DNA of 11,347 nucleotides, from assembly GCA_002841035.1 (NCBI GenBank), contig PHDR01000052.1:1-11347 (forward strand), given 5' to 3'. The stretch comes from Bacteroidetes bacterium HGW-Bacteroidetes-12 (lineage in GTDB: Bacteria; Bacteroidota; Bacteroidia; Flavobacteriales_E; Vicingaceae). The notes beneath the pieces were generated by a model. That model did no database searches. It was not told the DNA's origin and saw only the letters and a program-made list of their open reading frames with translations. Shown one piece after another: positions 5,567-11,347 of this stretch. The position numbers and the translations under genes were made by a program. Numbering within the stretch: the stretch's first letter is position 1; each line of letters starts with the position of its first letter.

Positions 5567-6718
5567 ATGTCAAAAAAAAAAATAGCAATTTTAGGTTCAA
5601 CAGGTTCAATTGGCACACAGACTCTCGAGGTAATTGAAGAACATTCTGACAAATTTGAAGTAGAAGTGCTTACCGCTAATTCTAATGCTGATTTATTAAT
5701 TGCTCAAGCCATAAAATTTAAACCTAATGCAGTTGTTATTGTTGATGAAACTCATTACAAAAAAGTTTCAGAAGCATTGTGGGAACATGACATCAAAACC
5801 TATTCAGGCATAGAAGCCCTTGCACAAATAGTAGAAATGGAAGCTATCGACATTGTTCTGACAGCTTTAGTAGGTTATGCAGGATTACTTCCAACCATTA
5901 ATGCCATTAAAGCAAAAAAAACTATTGCGTTAGCCAATAAAGAAACCTTAGTTGTTGCTGGTGAGCTCATAACAAAGTTAGCAAGAGAAAATCAGGTAGC
6001 CATTTTACCTGTTGATTCAGAACATTCGGCTATTTTTCAATGTTTAGTTGGCGAATTTCAAAATAAGATAGAAAAAATTTATTTAACTGCATCTGGAGGT
6101 CCTTTTAGAGGAAAAACAAGGGACGAACTTCTTAATATCACCAAAGAACAAGCATTAAAACATCCCAATTGGGAAATGGGAGCTAAAATCACGATAGATT
6201 CTGCAACCCTTATGAATAAAGGTTTTGAAGTAATTGAAGCAAAATGGTTATTTAATCTAAACCCCGAACAAATAGATGTTATTGTGCATCCGCAATCTAT
6301 CATACATTCGTTAGTACAATTTGAAGATGGAAGCATGAAAGCCCAATTAGGATTGCCTGACATGAAACATCCCATTCAATACGCACTTTCATTCCCACAA
6401 CGTATTTTTTCAAAATCGGCACGATTCAATTTTTTAGACTATCCCCAACTTACTTTTGAAAAACCAGACACAGATACGTTTTTGAATCTACAACTCGCTT
6501 ATCAAGCCCTTGAAAAGGGAGGAAACTTGGCTTGTATTTTAAATGCAGCCAATGAAATTACCGTTGACGCATTCTTAAAAAACAAGATTAAATTTTTATC
6601 TATTGCTGAAATTAATCAACAATGTATGGAAAAGGTGCCTTTCATTGAACATCCAACACTTGATGATTACATTAAAACCAATGAATTGGCAAGACAACTT
6701 GCATTGACATTGGTTTAA
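5567..6718 (+). CDS. dxr: 1-deoxy-D-xylulose 5-phosphate reductoisomerase
   Basis: DXR (IspC) converts DXP to 2-C-methyl-D-erythritol 4-phosphate with NADPH and a divalent metal. It is the first committed step of the MEP isoprenoid pathway and the target of fosmidomycin. The N-terminal GSTGSIGTQTLEV (10-22) is the NADPH-binding loop. Metal ligands are Asp150, Glu152 (LPVDSEHSAIFQ) and Glu221, the last matching E. coli Glu231. Substrate residues include Ser176 (TASGGPF), His199 (KHPNW), Asn217 and Lys218 (LMNKGFE). The HPQSIIHSLVQF segment is also present. The length of 383 fits the family (E. coli 398). dxr often sits next to the site-2 protease gene rseP; here it does not. It converges with rsmA with only 2 bp between the stop codons. 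The start is preceded by the TAAACC repeats and no Shine-Dalgarno. Confidence 0.97.
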   Translation: MSKKKIAILGSTGSIGTQTLEVIEEHSDKFEVEVLTANSNADLLIAQAIKFKPNAVVIVDETHYKKVSEALWEHDIKTYSGIEALAQIVEMEAIDIVLTALVGYAGLLPTINAIKAKKTIALANKETLVVAGELITKLARENQVAILPVDSEHSAIFQCLVGEFQNKIEKIYLTASGGPFRGKTRDELLNITKEQALKHPNWEMGAKITIDSATLMNKGFEVIEAKWLFNLNPEQIDVIVHPQSIIHSLVQFEDGSMKAQLGLPDMKHPIQYALSFPQRIFSKSARFNFLDYPQLTFEKPDTDTFLNLQLAYQALEKGGNLACILNAANEITVDAFLKNKIKFLSIAEINQQCMEKVPFIEHPTLDDYIKTNELARQLALTLV

Positions 6719-6720
6719 TT

Positions 6721-7494
6721 TTACCCCTTCAACAAATTGGTTAACATTACAAATTCTTCAACAGAAAGTTGCTCGGGTCGTTTATCAAGAATAGGATGCT
6801 TTTTAGTTTCTTCGTTCAAAAAAACTTTTACTGAATTTCGCATGGTTTTTCTGCGTTGATTAAACGCTGTTTTAACAACTACTTTAAAGAAAACCTCATC
6901 ACAATCCAGTTTTTCGGTATTGTTTCTTGTTAATCGAATAACTGCCGATTTTACTTTTGGAGGCGGATCAAAAACATGTTCATCAACCGTAAATAAATAG
7001 TCAATATCGTAATAAGCTTGGAGCAAAACGCTTGTAATTCCATAGGTTTTATTGCCTGGTTTTGAAGCTACTCTTTCGGCAACTTCCTTCTGAAACATAC
7101 CAACCAACTCTGGAACTTGGTTTTTATACTCATACACTTTAAATAGAATTTGAGAAGAAATATTGTACGGAAAGTTTCCTATTACTGCAAAAGGCTTGTT
7201 ATGAACAATTTCGTTTAAATCTATTTTTAAAAAATCTCCATAAATAATATTCCCTTTCAACGATGGAAATTTTTCTACTAAAAAAGCAATCGATTCTCTA
7301 TCCACATCTATAGGAAAAGTAGTATAGTTTTTTTGTTGAATTAAATATTGGGTTAGCACGCCCATTCCCGGTCCAATTTCTAAAACAGTATCGTATTTAT
7401 CTGTAAAAATGAGGCTATTTACAATATTTTCAGCAATAGACAAATCTTTGAGAAAATGTTGTCCTAAGTGTTTTTTGGCTCTAACGAATTGCAA
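6721..7494 (-). CDS. rsmA: 16S rRNA (adenine1518-N6/adenine1519-N6)-dimethyltransferase
   Basis: RsmA (KsgA) uses S-adenosylmethionine to dimethylate two adjacent adenines in helix 45 near the 3' end of 16S rRNA during 30S maturation. The 257-residue protein shows KKHLGQHFL (7-15), the SAM-binding LEIGPGMGVLT (38-48), acidic residues Asp63/Asp65 and GDF (86-88). The catalytic motif IV is NFPY (107-110), as often seen in this phylum in place of NLPY. VFDPPPKVKSAV (174-185) and FNQRRKTMRNS (211-221) follow. The start is TTG at 7494-7492; no in-frame ATG lies upstream, and MQFVRAKKHLGQ begins as family members do. It is transcribed away from the PIN module, with a minus-strand -7 box at 7545-7538. 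Confidence 0.96.
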   Translation of the reverse strand: MQFVRAKKHLGQHFLKDLSIAENIVNSLIFTDKYDTVLEIGPGMGVLTQYLIQQKNYTTFPIDVDRESIAFLVEKFPSLKGNIIYGDFLKIDLNEIVHNKPFAVIGNFPYNISSQILFKVYEYKNQVPELVGMFQKEVAERVASKPGNKTYGITSVLLQAYYDIDYLFTVDEHVFDPPPKVKSAVIRLTRNNTEKLDCDEVFFKVVVKTAFNQRRKTMRNSVKVFLNEETKKHPILDKRPEQLSVEEFVMLTNLLKG

Positions 7495-7528
7495 TAATTT
7501 TTTAGTTTTGTAGGTTAATGTGATTATG

Positions 7529-7536
7529 TAGTTTTG
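7529..7536 (+). promoter_or_regulatory. Second plus-strand TAnnTTTG candidate
   Basis: TAGTTTTG points toward the PIN module, about 100 bp upstream of its start. It mirrors the rsmA box across a single central A. It is weaker evidence than 7618-7625, because AT-rich spacer produces such matches by chance. Confidence 0.25.
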
Positions 7537-7537
7537 A

Positions 7538-7545
7538 CAAAAGTA
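7538..7545 (-). promoter_or_regulatory. Bacteroidota -7 element TACTTTTG of rsmA
   Basis: The minus strand reads TACTTTTG from 7545 to 7538, an exact TAnnTTTG match 43 bp upstream of the rsmA TTG start. It gives a predicted leader of about 37 nt. It is separated by one base from a plus-strand TAGTTTTG (7529-7536), making a near-palindrome. Confidence 0.5.
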
Positions 7546-7566
7546 AACATATCTAGGGCTTTTTAT

Positions 7567-7600
7567 TTATAAAATCATTTTTTAAAACCTTATAAATCAT
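7567..7600 (+). repeat. Imperfect direct repeat TTATAAA(A)TCAT
   Basis: TTATAAAATCAT (7567-7578) and TTATAAATCAT (7590-7600) are the same sequence apart from one A. Their starts are 23 bp apart, about two helical turns. They lie just upstream of the promoter of the PIN module, where a repressor could bind. Chance similarity in AT-rich DNA is possible. Confidence 0.35.
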
Positions 7601-7607
7601 AAAGACG

Positions 7608-7633
7608 TAATAATCTGTAAATTTGCATTATTA
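7608..7633. promoter_or_regulatory. Inverted repeat around the -7 box of the PIN module (candidate operator)
   Basis: TAATAAT (7608-7614) is the exact reverse complement of ATTATTA (7627-7633). The 12-bp spacer contains the -7 box at 7618-7625. A dimer bound here would cover the promoter and the start of transcription, as in autoregulated toxin-antitoxin operons. The arms are pure A+T, so chance cannot be excluded. Confidence 0.35.
7618..7625 (+). promoter_or_regulatory. Bacteroidota -7 element TAAATTTG of the PIN module
   Basis: An exact TAnnTTTG match followed by C lies 13 bp upstream of the ATG at 7639. It predicts a leader of about 8 nt. No -33 TTG is evident upstream. Confidence 0.55.
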
Positions 7634-7638
7634 GCAAA

Positions 7639-8406
7639 ATGGAAGAACAAGGATATATAGAATTAAGGGTTACTAATAAGGATAATACCTTAACACCTAA
7701 AGATATTGATATAAATGAAGTAAAAGACTTTATATCAGATGTCGAGTCGTTTTTATACCCCAATCGAAAGGAAAAACAAAGCCGTCCACATATTTCTTAT
7801 AACATTGAAGAAGGTTCTATAAAGCACAAGTTTTTTTTACCTATTACAGCGGTTATACTTTTTAATGGGTTAACAAATGAAATAAAAAACAGAAATAACC
7901 TTGATTTTTTAGATTACAAAAGGCAGTCTATAATTGATAAATTTCAAAAAAAGGCAGTTAAAGAAGGTTATGTAATTGAATTTAATAATTCTATTTCAAA
8001 AGAACCATCATTAATTATAGATTACACCACAAATTTTGAAATGATAGCCCCAACATTTTACGAAAGTGAATTTTATTTGTATGGTGAAATTTATCAAGAA
8101 GGAGGCAAAAACCCCAACTTACATATAAGCACAAAACAATACGGAAACCTCACTATTGCTGCTAGTAAAGAGCAGATAATGGAAGGGGAGAAAAAAACAT
8201 ATAAGCCATACGGAATTAAAGTTCGTGGAAAAAAGAGTTTGGAAGACAATTCATTAACTGATTTAGAGTTAGTAGAGTTTATCCAGTATAAACCAGTTTT
8301 TAATAAATCACTTTTAGAAAAAGTGATAGAAAAGGCTTCAGTTAATTGGAATAAAATTTCAAATATTGATGCTTGGTTGGATGATATAAAAGCAGAAGGA
8401 ATATGA
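7639..8406 (+). CDS. Unrecognised 255-aa partner of a PIN-domain protein; possible antitoxin
   Basis: I cannot assign this protein to a named family. It has no signal peptide and no clear membrane helix, so it is probably cytoplasmic. The N-terminal 45 residues look like a beta strand then a helix (IELRVTN, then INEVKDFISDVESFLY). Residues 50-82 contain HISYNIEEGSIKHKFFLPITAVILFNGL, strand then helix. A basic helical stretch lies at 90-110 (LDYKRQSIIDKFQKKAVKEG). Residues 140-217 look like a small beta-barrel (EFYLYGEIYQEGG, GNLTIAAS, YGIKVRGKKS). The C-terminus is helical and ends WNKISNIDAWLDDIKAEGI. It precedes and overlaps the PIN gene by ATGA, the order usual for antitoxin then toxin. 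At 255 residues it is far larger than typical VapB, MazE or RHH antitoxins and shows none of their DNA-binding motifs. G+C by hand is 210/720 (29%) over 7681-8400, lower than neighbours. A substrate-adaptor or RNA-binding role is equally open. Confidence 0.85.
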   Translation: MEEQGYIELRVTNKDNTLTPKDIDINEVKDFISDVESFLYPNRKEKQSRPHISYNIEEGSIKHKFFLPITAVILFNGLTNEIKNRNNLDFLDYKRQSIIDKFQKKAVKEGYVIEFNNSISKEPSLIIDYTTNFEMIAPTFYESEFYLYGEIYQEGGKNPNLHISTKQYGNLTIAASKEQIMEGEKKTYKPYGIKVRGKKSLEDNSLTDLELVEFIQYKPVFNKSLLEKVIEKASVNWNKISNIDAWLDDIKAEGI

Positions 8407-8885
8407 AAGGAATTGAAAGTGTTCTTTTAGATAGTTCTTTTTGTATCAGGTTATTAAAATCAGATGCAGATTTTCATCAAAATGCAGTCAATTATTATGA
8501 GTATTTTTTAGAAAATGGAATAGAAATGTATTTATCTACTATTGTAGTTAGTGAATATGCTGTTGGTGACAATCCTGATAATTTACTTTCTTTAAATGTT
8601 TTTCGGTTATTAGAGTTTGATTATGAAGACGCAAAGATTGCAGGCAATTTTTTTGCTGAACTTAAAGACAATAAAGATTTAAGAGAAGCTGAACAGCGAA
8701 AAGTGATAGTTAATGACATTAAATTATTTGCACAAATTCACAACAGAAAAATTGATGCTTATATTACAAAAGATAGAAAATCATTAGTTAAAATGATTGA
8801 TCCTTTAGAAAAAACTCAAAATTTAAATTTTGAGTTTATTGATTTAGCCATTCCAATTAATGAAAAACTAGGAAAACTTTTTTAA
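8403..8885 (+). CDS. PIN-domain protein, putative VapC-like ribonuclease toxin
   Basis: This 160-residue protein has the four acidic positions of a PIN nuclease in order: Asp10 (VLLDSSF), Glu51 (IVVSEYAVGD), Asp105 (VIVNDIKLFAQ) and Asp124 (AYITKDRKS). The hydrophobic strands before each acidic residue fit the PIN fold. PIN domains cut single-stranded RNA with Mg2+ or Mn2+, and VapC toxins often cut tRNA or rRNA. That activity is inferred from the family. The start overlaps the upstream stop as ATGA, implying translational coupling. An AAGGA lies only 2 nt before the ATG, too close for a good Shine-Dalgarno. G+C is about 26% (124/480 over 8401-8880). A 26-bp palindrome sits at codons 137-145. 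The VWA-like gene begins 6 nt after the stop. Confidence 0.82.
   Translation: MKGIESVLLDSSFCIRLLKSDADFHQNAVNYYEYFLENGIEMYLSTIVVSEYAVGDNPDNLLSLNVFRLLEFDYEDAKIAGNFFAELKDNKDLREAEQRKVIVNDIKLFAQIHNRKIDAYITKDRKSLVKMIDPLEKTQNLNFEFIDLAIPINEKLGKLF
8812..8837. repeat. 26-bp perfect palindrome in the 3' end of the PIN gene
   Basis: The left half is AAACTCAAAATTT (8812-8824) and the right half (8825-8837) is its exact reverse complement. In frame it encodes KTQNLNFEF, residues 137-145. As RNA it could fold into an 11-bp stem with a UUAA loop, about 45 nt before the PIN stop and 55 nt before the next gene. There is no following GC-rich stem or T tract of terminator type. Confidence 0.9.
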
Positions 8886-8891
8886 AAAAAT

Positions 8892-10187
8892 ATGCGTTTT
8901 TTTTACCTTATCCTACTTTTATTTCTAACAAAATTGGTTGCTGGTTTTGATGTAGATAGTTATGCCAAAAGCGAAGTAACAAGCATTTCTTTTTTCAACA
9001 AACTCTCCATTCACAACAATCAGGTGCTTATTGAAATGCCTTTTGCTAAAGAAATTATTTTAAATAAAGAACAGAAAAAACAACTCCAAGAAAGGGTAAT
9101 TGTTAAAATAGAATTGGTTTACACACGCTTTAAAACTTCAGAAAAATTTAACCAAACGGAGTTGAACAAAAAACGCTTGTTAGAACTAAAAAAATTAGTG
9201 CCCGAAGTGTTCGATTTTCCTGTTTGGGAATACCAACTTATTAGCCAAAACAATGGAAATTCTAGAGAAGAGTGCAGCAAAATGTTTCATGGATTTATAA
9301 TTACTTTTCGTCCACTTTCTACTGATGCTTACGCACAACAAGAAAGCGATTACGTTAAACAGCTTGTTAGTAATCTTTCAAAAATAGATTCATTAGCAAA
9401 AGATACAACTCCAAAACCTTATCACATTAAAACCCGTTGGGAAAACGGCTATGTTTACGATACCATTTGGGGAGAAGAAAAAAAGATAGATTTTTATCCG
9501 CCACCACCACCAAATCCATATTTGGCTTCACTCAAAGAAGATTCTACGGTGTTAAATGCATTTTCAAGAAATAAAAATTGGACTAATTTTATTGTAGTAA
9601 CAGATGCTACAGGAAGTATGTCGCCTTATTATACGCAGGTGCTAACTTGGTTGAGACAACAACTAAATAACGAAAACGCTCGTTTATTTGTGTTTTTTAA
9701 TGATGGCGATCGAAAACCATCTGATAAAAAGCTGCTTCTTGAAACAGGTGGCATTTATGTTACAACTGAACGAAGTTATGAAATGGTTTCTCAAACAATC
9801 AACAAATGTATTAGTGGAGGAGCTGGAGGTGGAGAAACTAAAGAAAATGATGTGGAAGCTATGTTGTTAGGATTAAAACACTATCCTGAAGCTAAAAACA
9901 TTGTGCTTATTGCAGATAATTACGAAAAAATGAGAGATTATGAGTTTATGGATAAAATCACTATTCCTGTACACATATTCCTATGTGGAGCTGATAGATT
10001 TATCAACCTCCAATATTTAGATTTAGCAAGAGTTACAAAAGGTTCTGTACACACAAAAAATGAAGATATTTATAATTTATACCAATTAAAAGAAGGAGAG
10101 GTTGTTACCATAGAAAACCGCGATTATATGCTTAAAAATGGGGTGTTTACCTTTTATAATTCCAGTAAATCAATCCTTTATAATTAA
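8892..10187 (+). CDS. Exported VWA-like protein with DATGSM motif
   Basis: This 431-residue protein starts with a short hydrophobic signal sequence (MRFFYLILLLFLTKLVAGFD, cleavage probably after Ala17 or Gly18). An N-terminal region of about 200 residues is unrecognised. A proline run (YPPPPPNPY, 202-210) acts as linker. From about 230 a VWA-like fold follows: FIVVTDATGSMSPYY with Asp238, Thr240 and Ser242, FVFFNDGD (267-273), then GGGETKENDVEA (312-323), a form of the GGxxPE-type motif seen with DxTGSM domains. NIVLIADNYEKM with Asp342 and a final strand VHIFLCG (360-366) complete it. The MIDAS type differs from the DxSxS form in the other VWA protein of the window. The ligand is unknown. 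It begins 6 nt after the PIN stop with no promoter box between, so it could be read through from the PIN operon. Its G+C (59/180 in sampled lines) resembles the core genes, so it may be an older resident. Confidence 0.8.
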   Translation: MRFFYLILLLFLTKLVAGFDVDSYAKSEVTSISFFNKLSIHNNQVLIEMPFAKEIILNKEQKKQLQERVIVKIELVYTRFKTSEKFNQTELNKKRLLELKKLVPEVFDFPVWEYQLISQNNGNSREECSKMFHGFIITFRPLSTDAYAQQESDYVKQLVSNLSKIDSLAKDTTPKPYHIKTRWENGYVYDTIWGEEKKIDFYPPPPPNPYLASLKEDSTVLNAFSRNKNWTNFIVVTDATGSMSPYYTQVLTWLRQQLNNENARLFVFFNDGDRKPSDKKLLLETGGIYVTTERSYEMVSQTINKCISGGAGGGETKENDVEAMLLGLKHYPEAKNIVLIADNYEKMRDYEFMDKITIPVHIFLCGADRFINLQYLDLARVTKGSVHTKNEDIYNLYQLKEGEVVTIENRDYMLKNGVFTFYNSSKSILYN

Positions 10188-10214
10188 CCGAAAAGCTATG
10201 TGCATTGAGTATAT

Positions 10215-10222
10215 TATCTTTG
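10215..10222 (+). promoter_or_regulatory. Orphan TATCTTTG -7 box pointing into the 3' end of argS
   Basis: An exact TAnnTTTG match followed by C lies in the 57-bp convergent gap between the VWA-like gene and argS. It faces right, antisense to argS, and no plus-strand gene follows. It may be fortuitous. No clear terminator hairpin was seen in the gap. Confidence 0.25.
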
Positions 10223-10244
10223 CTCTATCGTCTTAATAATAACA

Positions 10245-11347
10245 TCACATTTTATTAGGCACTTCAATTCCTAATAGCTTCATTCCAGCAACAATTACTT
10301 TGGCAGTATTTTCGGAAAGTACCAACCTAAATGCTAATTTATTTTTGTCTTCTTCTCGCAAAATAGGCACATTTTGATAAAAATGATTGAATGTTTTTAC
10401 CAATTCATACAAATAATTACACAATGTGGCTGGACTTATGGTTGTGCCTGCTTCTTGCAACACAACTGGATATTCTTTTATTAATTTTATTAACGTAATT
10501 TCTTCTAAATTTGGCTCAACATTAGCAAAAGAAGTGCTATAATTTAGCTCCGTTGCTTTTTTTAGTAACGATTGAATTCGGGCGTGAGCATACTGAATAA
10601 AAGGAGCTGTATTTCCGTTTAAATCAATAGATTCTTCGGGATTAAAAACCATACCTTTTTTAGCATCTACTTTAAGTAAAAAATATTTTAAGCCGCCCAA
10701 GCCAATTGTTGCATAAAGTTGTTCCTTTTCGGATGGTGTCATTCCGTCTAAATGCCCACGTTCTTGCGTCATTTTTTTTGCATCATTCACAATTTCAGCC
10801 ATTAGTTCATCGGCATCTACAACCGTTCCTTCTCTCGATTTCATTTTTCCGTTCGGCAGCTCTATCATACCATAAGATAGATGATGACATTCTTCTGCCC
10901 ATTTATAGCCTAATTTTTTTAGTATTGTAAATAATACGTTGAAATGATGGTTCTGCTCGTTGCCAACCGTATAAATTAACCCACTGAGGGTAGGATGGTT
11001 TTTATACCTTTCTATTGCCGTTCCAATATCTTGTGTTATATAAACAGAAGTTCCATCTGCTCGGAGCAAGAGTTTATCGTCCATTTTTTCGGCACTTAAA
11101 TCACACCAAACAGAGCCATCTTCTTTTTTATAAAAAACACCTTTTTCCACCCCTTTTTCTACTGCATTTTTGCCAAGTAAATAGGTATCTGATTCGTAAT
11201 AAAGTTCATCAAAATTAACGCCCATGGTTTTGTAGGTTACATCAAAACCTGCATACACCCAATTGTTCATTTTTTTCCATAAATCAACCACTTCTTTGTC
11301 TCCTTTTTCCCACTTTAAAAGCATTTCTTGTGCTTCTTTAAAAATGG
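10245..11347 (-). CDS. argS: Arginyl-tRNA synthetase, C-terminal part (5' end outside the window)
   Basis: ArgRS attaches arginine to tRNA-Arg, a class I aminoacyl-tRNA synthetase. The frame stays open past the internal ATG at 11324 to the right edge (EAQEMLLKWEKGD), leaving about 366 residues of an enzyme normally near 580-600. The N-terminal additional domain and HIGH motif are therefore missing. Visible are DGTSVYITQDIGTA (about 11057-11016), YTVGNEQNHHF, and the KMSKS-equivalent GKMKSREGTVVDADEL (about 10850-10803), which supports activity without the canonical motif. NGNTAPFIQYAHARIQSLLKKA opens the C-terminal DALR-type anticodon-binding domain. The protein ends GIEVPNKM. There is no frameshift or internal stop. 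It converges on the VWA-like gene across 57 bp. Confidence 0.97.
   Translation of the reverse strand, partial: IFKEAQEMLLKWEKGDKEVVDLWKKMNNWVYAGFDVTYKTMGVNFDELYYESDTYLLGKNAVEKGVEKGVFYKKEDGSVWCDLSAEKMDDKLLLRADGTSVYITQDIGTAIERYKNHPTLSGLIYTVGNEQNHHFNVLFTILKKLGYKWAEECHHLSYGMIELPNGKMKSREGTVVDADELMAEIVNDAKKMTQERGHLDGMTPSEKEQLYATIGLGGLKYFLLKVDAKKGMVFNPEESIDLNGNTAPFIQYAHARIQSLLKKATELNYSTSFANVEPNLEEITLIKLIKEYPVVLQEAGTTISPATLCNYLYELVKTFNHFYQNVPILREEDKNKLAFRLVLSENTAKVIVAGMKLLGIEVPNKM

Noticed and set aside
5406..5618. Minus-strand 70-residue ORF across the spacer before dxr
   Set aside because: It translates the repeat elements (HTPAPLKRG comes from the GC hairpin) and overlaps the dxr start. Such peptides are typical spurious ORFs from repeats.
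8396..8400. AAGGA before the PIN start as a Shine-Dalgarno
   Set aside because: It is only 2 nt from the ATG and also encodes the end of the upstream protein. Spacing is too short, and the other genes use no SD.
9688..11218. Plus-strand ORFs at 9688-9870, 10706-10930 and 11015-11218
   Set aside because: The first is an alternative frame inside the VWA-like gene. The other two are antisense to argS, with no supporting signals.
1..11347. CRISPR array, insertion sequence, tRNA or rRNA genes
   Set aside because: No repeat-spacer pattern, transposase motif, terminal inverted repeats or tRNA cloverleaf was recognised anywhere in the window.

Overview
The window is AT-rich chromosomal DNA from a member of the Bacteroidota. 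Hand-counted samples of its housekeeping genes give about 34-38% G+C. Several intergenic regions carry the Bacteroidota -7 promoter element TAnnTTTG. None of the complete genes has a usable Shine-Dalgarno sequence before its start. Protein details also fit, such as NFPY in RsmA and KMKSREG in ArgRS. Species cannot be assigned from the sequence alone.

Layout, left to right. A gene start on the minus strand (69 to the left edge) encodes a signal-peptide-like N-terminus. It diverges from prfB (216-1302, plus), which encodes release factor 2 and needs a programmed +1 frameshift at 278/279. An ArsC/YfgD-family thioredoxin-fold protein follows (1347-1694). It converges on a possible small membrane protein (1697-1858, minus). 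Next come class II fumarase (1945-3342) and inorganic pyrophosphatase (3383-3994), probably one operon. A secreted three-domain von Willebrand A (VWA) protein follows (4072-5391). A 175-bp gap (5392-5566) is filled with heptamer-type repeats and a GC-rich hairpin, then comes dxr/ispC of the MEP isoprenoid pathway (5567-6718). dxr converges, with 2 bp between stop codons, on rsmA/ksgA (6721-7494, minus), the 16S rRNA dimethyladenosine methyltransferase.

The accessory part starts at a divergent promoter region (7495-7638). It holds a two-gene module: an unrecognised 255-residue protein (7639-8406) overlapped by 4 nt (ATGA) with a 160-residue PIN-domain protein (8403-8885). This has the architecture of a toxin-antitoxin operon, but the partner does not look like any VapB-type antitoxin. 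The module is markedly AT-richer than its surroundings: 334 G+C in 1200 bases, about 28%, by hand count of 7681-8880. A 26-bp perfect palindrome lies in the 3' end of the PIN gene. Six nucleotides after the PIN stop begins a second exported VWA-like protein (8892-10187). The window ends in the C-terminal two thirds of argS (10245-11347, minus).

Most of the window is core metabolism and translation: release factor, rRNA methylation, tRNA charging, TCA cycle, pyrophosphate removal and isoprenoids. The points of most interest are the prfB recoding site with what seems to be the only functional SD-like element in the window, the mirrored leaderless-type promoters at the left end, and the PIN module with its palindrome.
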